Below are positions 58,652 to 64,000 of a DNA stretch of 64,000 nucleotides, piece by piece. The translations under genes were made by a program, and so were the position numbers. Every line of letters begins with the position of its first letter. Position 1 is the stretch's first letter. A model generated the notes under the pieces. That model had not been told where the DNA came from. It was given only the letters and a program-made list of their open reading frames with translations, and did no database searches. The stretch comes from Dokdonella sp. (GTDB lineage Bacteria > Pseudomonadota > Gammaproteobacteria > Xanthomonadales > Rhodanobacteraceae): the NCBI RefSeq assembly GCF_017744955.1, contig NZ_JAGIAG010000004.1, forward strand, positions 124,001 to 188,000. Reading direction: 5' to 3'.

Positions 58652-58709
58652 GCGGGACGGGTGCGAACCCGTCCCGCCGCGACGGGCGCGCGGAGGTTCC
58701 GCGCGCCCG
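58652..58709 (+). terminator. two tandem perfect hairpins after the macroglobulin gene
   Basis: Hairpin 1 is an 11-bp stem GCGGGACGGGT/ACCCGTCCCGC (58652-58677). Hairpin 2 is a 12-bp stem CGGGCGCGCGGA/TCCGCGCGCCCG (58683-58709). They start five bases after the stop codon. Neither is followed by a T-tract, so they may terminate in a U-independent way or protect the mRNA 3' end. Confidence 0.65.
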
Positions 58710-58912
58710 CAACGACGCCCGGCACTCCCCTCGCCGTGCGGCGTGCACGGCGCTCCGCAGGGCTTCGGCGTCACGCGTTCGCGACCGCCGAAGACTGGAC
58801 AAATGGGCCGTTTCGATCAGGGCCGGGACGTACGTTGGCGGGTTTCCGCTACGGTACGGCCGATGCGCTGCCGGACATCGAGCGCATGCCGTCCGTCCAT
58901 AGGGAGATATCC

Positions 58913-59323
58913 ATGTTCACGTTGAAGCATCTGGGCACCAGCGTGCTCGGCATGACGCTCGCCGCATCCGCGTACGCGGATGCGCAGCAGGTGTCGGGCA
59001 AGAACGAAGAAGCGGCCGCGCAGCCTGCCGCGCAGTCGGCGATGCGCGCCTACGTCGACCCGGAAACCGGAAGGCTGGTCGACCGGCCGGTGACGCCGGA
59101 GCAGAAGCGCGCCGCCGCAGACGCGCTCGCGCCCAACACCGCCAAGGTCACCAAGATCCAGCACGCCAACGGCATGCGCGAATACGACCTCAACGGCCGC
59201 GCCGACGAAGCGCTGGTCGCCACGGTGCGCCCGGACGGCTCGCTCGAATACCGCTGCGTCGGGCACGACGTTCCCGTCGGCCAGCCGCACGCGCTGAAGC
59301 CGGAGGTGCGCGATGACCGCTAA
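58913..59323 (+). CDS. secreted hypothetical protein, 136 aa
   Basis: A 136-residue exported protein. ATG 58913 has an AGGGAGATATCC ribosome binding site. The signal peptide is TSVLGMTLAASAYADA (cleavage near residue 24). The mature part begins with a polar linker, then MRAYVDPETGRLVDRPVTPE, a helical stretch, and a small beta unit ending VRPDGSLEYRCVGHDVP. The D-P-E-T-G-R/E-L segment recurs in exported proteins of this order. The gene overlaps the next one by eleven bases, so it probably acts with the metalloprotease, for example as a propeptide-like partner, inhibitor or chaperone (inference). Confidence 0.75.
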   Translation: MFTLKHLGTSVLGMTLAASAYADAQQVSGKNEEAAAQPAAQSAMRAYVDPETGRLVDRPVTPEQKRAAADALAPNTAKVTKIQHANGMREYDLNGRADEALVATVRPDGSLEYRCVGHDVPVGQPHALKPEVRDDR

Positions 59324-60812
59324 GCTCCTGCAGCGCACCGTACTCGGCCTGCTCGCCTGCGCCGCGGCGACCAACGCGTCCGCCGTCGCGACGATCACCA
59401 TCATCAACACCGACGGTGCCGGCGAAGGCTTCAACGATCCGGCCGTGCCGGCCGCGGATGCCGGTTGCCAATCCGGCGAAACGCTCGGCCAATGCCGCCT
59501 GCGCGTGTTCAACGTCGCCGCCGCGCAATGGGGACAGCTGCTCGACTCGGACGTCACGATCACCGTCAACGCGGCGATGAATCCGCTGACCTGCGCCGGC
59601 AGTTCCGCCACGCTGGGCTCGGCCGGACCACTGAGCGCGTTCGCCGACTTCCCCAACGCGCCCAAGCCCGCCACTGCCTACCAGGCCGCGCTGGCCAACT
59701 CGCTCGCCGGCGAGGACCTCGCCCCGACCACCAGCGACATCCGCGCCCAGTTCAACGTCAGCATGGACAACGGCACCTGCCTCAACGGCACCGCCGGCTG
59801 GTGGTACGACACCAATCCGAACACGCCGCGCCCGGCGAACCGCACCCCGCTGCTGCCGGTGGTGTTCCACGAGATCGGCCACGGCCTCGGCTTCACCTCG
59901 CTGTACGACAACGCGGACGGCACCCAGCTCACCGACGACACGCCGATCTGGGGCTACTACCTGTACGACGAGGAGACGCACAAGTACTGGAAGGACATGA
60001 CCGATGCCGAGCGCAACGTGTCGAAGATCAACGATCCGCACCTGGTCTGGGCCGGCACGCGCACGAACAAGCAGTCGCCGAAGTTCCTCGGGCCGCCGGC
60101 GAAGCTGATCGTCAACTCGCCGGCCGGCATCGCCGGCAACTACGACGCGCAGACGGCCGAGTTCGGCGCCAACGTCGCGACGCATCCGGCCACCGGCGAC
60201 GTCGTCTACGTCGACGACGGCGTCGTCGGCGCGGTCGACGCGGACCATCCGACCGCCGGCACCGTCAACGACGGCTGCGAGACGCCGTTCGCCAACGCGG
60301 CCGCGGTGGCCGGCAAGATCGCGCTGGTCGATCGCGGCTACTGCAACTTCACCCTCAAGGCGAAGAACGCGCAGCTCGCCGGCGCGATCGGCGTGATCGT
60401 CGCCAACAACGCGGCCAGCGGCCTGCCCGGCATGGGCGGCAGCGACGCCTCGATCACGATCCCGTCGCTCGGCGTCGCGCAGGCGACCGGCACCTCGATC
60501 AAGGCGAACCTGGCGAGCCCGGGCGTCAATGCGACGCTCGGCACGGAAATCGGCGCGCCGCTGGCCGGCACGCAGTCGGGCTGCATCCGCCTGAATGCGC
60601 CGGACCCGGTGGTGCTCGGCTCGTCGGTGTCGCACTTCACCGCCGATGCGTTCCCGAACCTGCTGATGGAGCCGGCGCTGAACACGACCATCTTCGACAA
60701 GGTCGACCTGACGCTGCCGCTGTTCCAGGACATCGGCTGGCACACCGGCGTGGAAAACATCCTGTTCCTCGACGGCTTCGATCCGAACCCCTGCCCGTTC
60801 GTACAGCCGTGA
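59313..60812 (+). CDS. secreted PA-domain metalloprotease with C-terminal FLDGFD motif
   Basis: A 499-residue exported protein (signal peptide TVLGLLACAAATNASA). The zinc motif is FHEIGHGLGFTSLYD (HEXXHXXGF-type, residues about 189-203). A protease-associated domain is inserted after it (residues about 270-410: GKIALVDRGYCNFTLKAKNA, QLAGAIGVIVANNAASG, ITIPSLGVAQATGTSIK). The C-terminal part resembles the end of zinc-metalloprotease domains (VSHFTADAFPNLLMEPALN, PLFQDIGWHTGVENILF). The protein ends with LFLDGFDPNPCPFVQP. It is translationally coupled to the preceding secreted protein, and the pair is placed between the macroglobulin (a protease trap) and pbpC genes. Confidence 0.9.
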   Translation: MTAKLLQRTVLGLLACAAATNASAVATITIINTDGAGEGFNDPAVPAADAGCQSGETLGQCRLRVFNVAAAQWGQLLDSDVTITVNAAMNPLTCAGSSATLGSAGPLSAFADFPNAPKPATAYQAALANSLAGEDLAPTTSDIRAQFNVSMDNGTCLNGTAGWWYDTNPNTPRPANRTPLLPVVFHEIGHGLGFTSLYDNADGTQLTDDTPIWGYYLYDEETHKYWKDMTDAERNVSKINDPHLVWAGTRTNKQSPKFLGPPAKLIVNSPAGIAGNYDAQTAEFGANVATHPATGDVVYVDDGVVGAVDADHPTAGTVNDGCETPFANAAAVAGKIALVDRGYCNFTLKAKNAQLAGAIGVIVANNAASGLPGMGGSDASITIPSLGVAQATGTSIKANLASPGVNATLGTEIGAPLAGTQSGCIRLNAPDPVVLGSSVSHFTADAFPNLLMEPALNTTIFDKVDLTLPLFQDIGWHTGVENILFLDGFDPNPCPFVQP

Positions 60813-60822
60813 CATGAGCCCA

Positions 60823-60849
60823 GGCAGCGGCGCGCGACGCGCCGCTGCC
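60823..60849 (+). terminator. 12-bp hairpin after the metalloprotease gene
   Basis: A perfect stem GGCAGCGGCGCG/CGCGCCGCTGCC with loop CGA, beginning eleven bases after the stop codon. No T-tract follows, as with the hairpins after the macroglobulin gene. Confidence 0.6.
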
Positions 60850-60994
60850 GAAGGCGGCGTCCGCTTCGGCGCTGCCGGCTGCGTGACGCAAGCTCGGGAC
60901 GGCACGCCGCCCAGGCGTGTCGTCCGCGCCATCCGCCACATCGAATTCATTGGCCGGCCGCGCGCCGGCCGCAACGGCGCGGCATCATTGCCGC

Positions 60995-63412
60995 ATGACC
61001 CTTGCCTCGCACGATCCGTCCTCGGCGCCATCGGACCGGAACGACGCCCCGCCCGCGCAGCCGCGCAGGAAGTCCGTCCTTCGCCGCCGGCTCGAACGAG
61101 CCGCCGCCGCCGTCCTCGTGCTGCTTGCGCTCGCGCTGCTGCTCGATCGCCTGTTTCCGCTGCCGCTGCCGGACGCAGACGGCGGCAGCACCGTCGTGCT
61201 CGCGCGCGACGGCTCGCCGCTGCGCGCGTTTCCGGATCGCGACGGCGTCTGGCGCTATCCGGTGCGGATCGACGAGGTCTCACCGCTCTACGTCGAAGCG
61301 CTGCTGACCTACGAGGACCGCTGGTTCCGCCGCCACCCCGGCATCAATCCGCTGGCGCTGGCGCGTGCGCTCGGCCAATGGGTCGTGCATCGGCGCCTGG
61401 TCTCCGGCGGCTCGACGCTGACGATGCAGGTCGCGCGCATCCTCGACGGCACGCCGCACAGCATGGCCGGCAAGCTGCGCCAGATCCTGCGCGCGCTGCA
61501 GCTCGAGGCGCACCTGTCCAAGGACGAGATCCTCGCGCTCTATCTCGAGCGCGCGCCGTTCGGCGGCACCATCGAGGGTGTCGAAGCGGCGTCGTGGGCC
61601 TACCTCGGCAAGCCGGCCTCGAAGCTGTCACGCGCCGAGGCGGCCCTGCTCGCCGTGCTGCCGCAGGCGCCGAGCCGGCTGCGCCCGGATCGCAACGCCG
61701 ACGCCGCGCGCAAGGCGCGCGACAAGGTGCTCGCGCGCATGGCCGAACTCGGCGTGTGGTCGCCGGCCGAAGTGCACGACGCGCAGATCGAATCGGTCGC
61801 CGCGCGCGCGCTGCAACCGCCGCTGTCGGCCGCCCTGCTGGCCGAACGGCTGCGCGCGGAACGCCCGGCGCAGCGGCGCATCGCGACGACCATCGACGCC
61901 GGCCTGCAGCGCGCGCTCGAAGCGCGCGTCGGCGACTACCTGGGGCGCCTGCCCGAGCGCACCTCGGCCGCCCTGCTCGTCGTCGACAACGTCTCGCTGG
62001 AAGCGCGCGCCTACGTCGGCTCGGCGGTGTTCGGCGACGAGCAGCGGCTCGGCCACGTCGACATGGTGCGCGCGTGGCGCTCGCCGGGATCGACGCTGAA
62101 GCCGTTCCTGTACGGCCTCGCGCTCGACGACGGCTTGATCGACTCGGAGAGCCTGCTGATCGACGCGCCGCAATCGTTCGGCGGCTATCGGCCCGGCAAT
62201 TTCGATCTCGCCTACAACGGCCCGATCGGCGCCGCCGAAGCGCTGCGCCTGTCGCTGAACGTGCCGGCGGTCGACCTGCTCGACCGCGTCGGCGCGGCGC
62301 GCTTCGCCGGACGCCTGGCGAACGCCGGCCTGCGCCTGCGCCTGCCGCGCGGCGCCGAGCCGAACCTGTCGCTGATCCTCGGCGGCGCCGGCGCGCGCAT
62401 GGAGGACCTGGTCGGCGCCTACGCCGCGCTGAACCGCGGCGGCGTCGCCGGACGCGTGCGCTACGCCGCCGACGACGCCGCGATCGACCGCCGGCTGCTC
62501 TCCGACGGCGCGGCCTGGATCGTGCGCGACGTGCTCGAAGCCAATCCGCGTCCGGGCTACGCACCCGGCACCTTCGACCCCGGCTCGCGACCGCGCGTGG
62601 CGTGGAAGACCGGCACCAGCTATGGCTTCCGCGACGCCTGGGCCGTCGGCGCGACGCGCGCGTACACCGTCGCGGTGTGGATCGGCCGTCCCGATGGCAC
62701 GCCGCTGCCGGGCCAGTACGGCGCGGTCACCGCGCTGCCGCTGATGTTCCAGGTCGTCGACAGCCTGCCGCGCAGCACGCTGTCGGCCACGCCGCAACCG
62801 CCGCCGCCGAGCGTGACCGAAGCGGAGGTCTGCTGGCCGCTCGGCCTCGCCTTCGACGCCGCGCGCGCCGACCTGTGCCACCAGAAGCGCACCGCCTGGG
62901 TGTTGAACGGCGTGATCCCGCCGACCCTGCCCGAGCGCGACGCGACCAGCTGGAGCGCGGGCCTGGTGCATCTGCGCGTCGACGCCGACAGCGGTGCGCG
63001 CCTGAGCGCGACGTGCGCGAGGAAGCACGTGCGCGAAATGGACGTCGCGCGCTGGCCCTCGCTGGCCTATCCGTGGTTGCCGCGCGACCTGCGCCGTCGC
63101 GCCAGCCTGCCGCCGCTCGCCCCCGGCTGCGCCGACGACGGCCTCGACGCGAGCCAATCCTTGCGCATCGACGGCCTCGCCGAAGGCGCCGCGATCGCGC
63201 GCGCCCCCAACAGCGACAAGCCCGCCTCCGTGCGCCTGCGCGTGCTCGGCGGCGGCGGCGACGTGCTGTGGCTGGTCAACGGCCGGCTCGAAGGCAGCAC
63301 GCAAGGTGGGCAATCGTTCGAATACGCCTTCACCGATACGGGCGCCCAGACCGTGACCGCGCTGACGTCGGCCGGCGCCTACGCGCAGCTCAACTTGCGC
63401 GTATTGCGCTGA
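60995..63412 (+). CDS. pbpC: penicillin-binding protein 1C
   Basis: An 805-residue bifunctional peptidoglycan synthase. There is a membrane anchor near residues 24-48 (AAAAVLVLLALALLLDRLF). The glycosyltransferase family 51 domain contains the catalytic Glu in LLTYEDRWFRRHPGINPLAL and VSGGSTLTMQVARIL. The transpeptidase domain has Ser366-x-x-Lys369 (SPGSTLKPF), SLN (LSLNVPAVDLL) and KTGTS. The C-terminal BiPBP domain (about 720-805) marks PBP1C. It polymerises and may cross-link glycan in the periplasm. ATG 60995 puts a short basic tail before the membrane span. The association with the macroglobulin gene agrees with the known yfhM-pbpC pairing. Confidence 0.95.
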   Translation: MTLASHDPSSAPSDRNDAPPAQPRRKSVLRRRLERAAAAVLVLLALALLLDRLFPLPLPDADGGSTVVLARDGSPLRAFPDRDGVWRYPVRIDEVSPLYVEALLTYEDRWFRRHPGINPLALARALGQWVVHRRLVSGGSTLTMQVARILDGTPHSMAGKLRQILRALQLEAHLSKDEILALYLERAPFGGTIEGVEAASWAYLGKPASKLSRAEAALLAVLPQAPSRLRPDRNADAARKARDKVLARMAELGVWSPAEVHDAQIESVAARALQPPLSAALLAERLRAERPAQRRIATTIDAGLQRALEARVGDYLGRLPERTSAALLVVDNVSLEARAYVGSAVFGDEQRLGHVDMVRAWRSPGSTLKPFLYGLALDDGLIDSESLLIDAPQSFGGYRPGNFDLAYNGPIGAAEALRLSLNVPAVDLLDRVGAARFAGRLANAGLRLRLPRGAEPNLSLILGGAGARMEDLVGAYAALNRGGVAGRVRYAADDAAIDRRLLSDGAAWIVRDVLEANPRPGYAPGTFDPGSRPRVAWKTGTSYGFRDAWAVGATRAYTVAVWIGRPDGTPLPGQYGAVTALPLMFQVVDSLPRSTLSATPQPPPPSVTEAEVCWPLGLAFDAARADLCHQKRTAWVLNGVIPPTLPERDATSWSAGLVHLRVDADSGARLSATCARKHVREMDVARWPSLAYPWLPRDLRRRASLPPLAPGCADDGLDASQSLRIDGLAEGAAIARAPNSDKPASVRLRVLGGGGDVLWLVNGRLEGSTQGGQSFEYAFTDTGAQTVTALTSAGAYAQLNLRVLR

Positions 63413-63430
63413 CGCTGCGGACCGGGAGTC

Positions 63431-63520
63431 CCGTCATTCCCGCGAGCGCGGATCCGCGGGCGCCGCGCGAATTGCGAACGCGACGTCATGCACGCAATTG
63501 CGGGCATGACGTCGGGATGT
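63431..63520. repeat. REP-like element, CGTCATTCCCGC family, copy 3
   Basis: Begins CCCGTCATTCCCGCGAGCGC and later has GCGACGTCATGCACGCAATT and GCGGGCATGACGTCGGG, the ends being complementary. It occupies most of the gap between pbpC and the next, convergent gene. It shares its first 12 bases with copy 1 at 36.8 kb but is longer and more rearranged. Confidence 0.65.
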
Positions 63521-63560
63521 CCGCGGGCGCTTCCGCAACGGATACGCCGGACGCAGCGCG

Positions 63561-64000
63561 TCAGATGACGCCCAGCTGCCGCAGCCGCTTCAGTTCGCGA
63601 CGCACGCCGTCGAGCCCGCGCTCGCCGTAGACGATGCCGAGCCGCTCGGCGCTGAGGTACGCCAAGGCCGGATTGCGGAACGCGGTGTTGTAGCGCGTGG
63701 TCTCGGCGGCGGCGTAGCCGAACTCCGGCGCCAGCTGCGCGAGCACGACGGCGACCGTGGACACCACCGGGCCGGAATAGGTGTAGTCGGCATCGGACAG
63801 GTTGTGCAGCACGTACTCGGCGCGCAGGTTGGTCTGCCCCGCCGCGTTCAGGTCGACGTCGCCGAGCCGGCCGATCGGCGGCAGGCGCAGGCGGCCTTCG
63901 CCGTCGGGCGCGAGATAGCCGGCGGCGACCGCATCGACGCGCGCGATGATCGCCGCCGCGCGCAGCCAGTTCACGACCTTGTATTCGTTGCCGTAGGTCG
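63561..64000 (-). CDS. C-terminal part of an unidentified protein (runs off window)
   Basis: The last 145 codons of a minus-strand gene; the frame is open to the right edge (reading TYGNEYKVVNWLRAAAIIAR where it enters), so the start is outside. The visible part is mostly helical with an intervening beta segment. It contains RLPPIGRLGDVDLNAAGQTN, AEYVLHNLSDADYTYSGPVV, FGYAAAETTRYNTAFRNPAL and a basic C-terminal helix (RRELKRLRQLGVI). There is no membrane span. I do not recognise a family from this part. Confidence 0.7.
   Translation of the reverse strand, partial: TYGNEYKVVNWLRAAAIIARVDAVAAGYLAPDGEGRLRLPPIGRLGDVDLNAAGQTNLRAEYVLHNLSDADYTYSGPVVSTVAVVLAQLAPEFGYAAAETTRYNTAFRNPALAYLSAERLGIVYGERGLDGVRRELKRLRQLGVI

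Noticed and set aside
54769..58725. Open frame of 1318 codons antisense to the macroglobulin gene
   Set aside because: It is the complementary-frame shadow of a clearly real gene: product is dominated by Arg, Asp, Val, His and Gln with no domain.

Overview
The window is GC-rich (roughly 70 percent by eye) chromosomal DNA from a gammaproteobacterium, most likely order Lysobacterales/Xanthomonadales and probably family Rhodanobacteraceae. The evidence is the block rpoE-rseA-rseB-mucD / lepA-lepB-DUF4845-rnc-era-recO, a solitary YdbH/YdbL pair, a pstC-pstA-pstB-phoU operon, dispersed palindromes of a kind common in this order, and secreted proteins carrying a short F-x-D-G-[FL] motif. The lineage is an inference. 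I found no rRNA, CRISPR array, insertion sequence, integrase or phage gene.

Layout. 0-3.6 kb: the N-terminus of a DadA-like oxidoreductase (cut by the window edge), a C40 peptidase lipoprotein, slyD, a methyltransferase and a YkvA-like protein. 3.7 kb: tRNA-Leu(UAA). 3.9-8.2 kb: ECF sigma factor, anti-sigma factor, small membrane protein, yigZ and an ABC exporter. 8.3-11.9 kb: a SPINDLY-type glycosyltransferase convergent with a secreted repeat protein. 12.1-17.3 kb: cold-shock gene, purine salvage (thioinosine phosphorylase, hpt), nagZ, a CYTH protein and rlmD. 17.3-20.9 kb: the YdbL/YdbH envelope pair. 21-31.2 kb: orphan receiver-Hpt protein, then recO, era, rnc, DUF4845, lepB, lepA, and the sigma-E stress module with mucD. 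31.5-34.6 kb: a GGDEF/EAL protein with an overlapping upstream partner. 34.7-36.7 kb: fatty-acid beta-oxidation multienzyme. 36.8-42.6 kb: phosphate uptake operon divergent from a GT4 glycosyltransferase-PAP2 phosphatase pair, sharing a palindromic region with a Pho-box-like site. 42.6-50 kb: housekeeping and hypothetical enzymes (nitrilase, GNAT, flavoprotein, SnoaL-like, DUF885 peptidase, rlmJ, diiron protein). 50-64 kb: an envelope and secretion region with a large secreted protein, a cysteine-rich secreted mini-peptide, a membrane-anchored glutaredoxin, a thioester alpha-2-macroglobulin, a secreted protein-metalloprotease pair, and penicillin-binding protein 1C.

Most of the window is ordinary chromosomal backbone. 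The parts I consider most worth following are: (1) the 57-codon cysteine-rich peptide next to a membrane glutaredoxin, with three 11-bp-spaced direct repeats upstream that recur at the same distance before another secreted-protein gene; (2) the pst / GT4-PAP2 divergent region, which suggests phosphate-responsive lipid remodelling; (3) a perfect 17-bp hairpin that buries the ribosome binding site of a 60-residue membrane protein; (4) several families of short dispersed palindromes between operon genes; (5) the F-x-D-G-[FL] motif shared by three otherwise unrelated secreted proteins.
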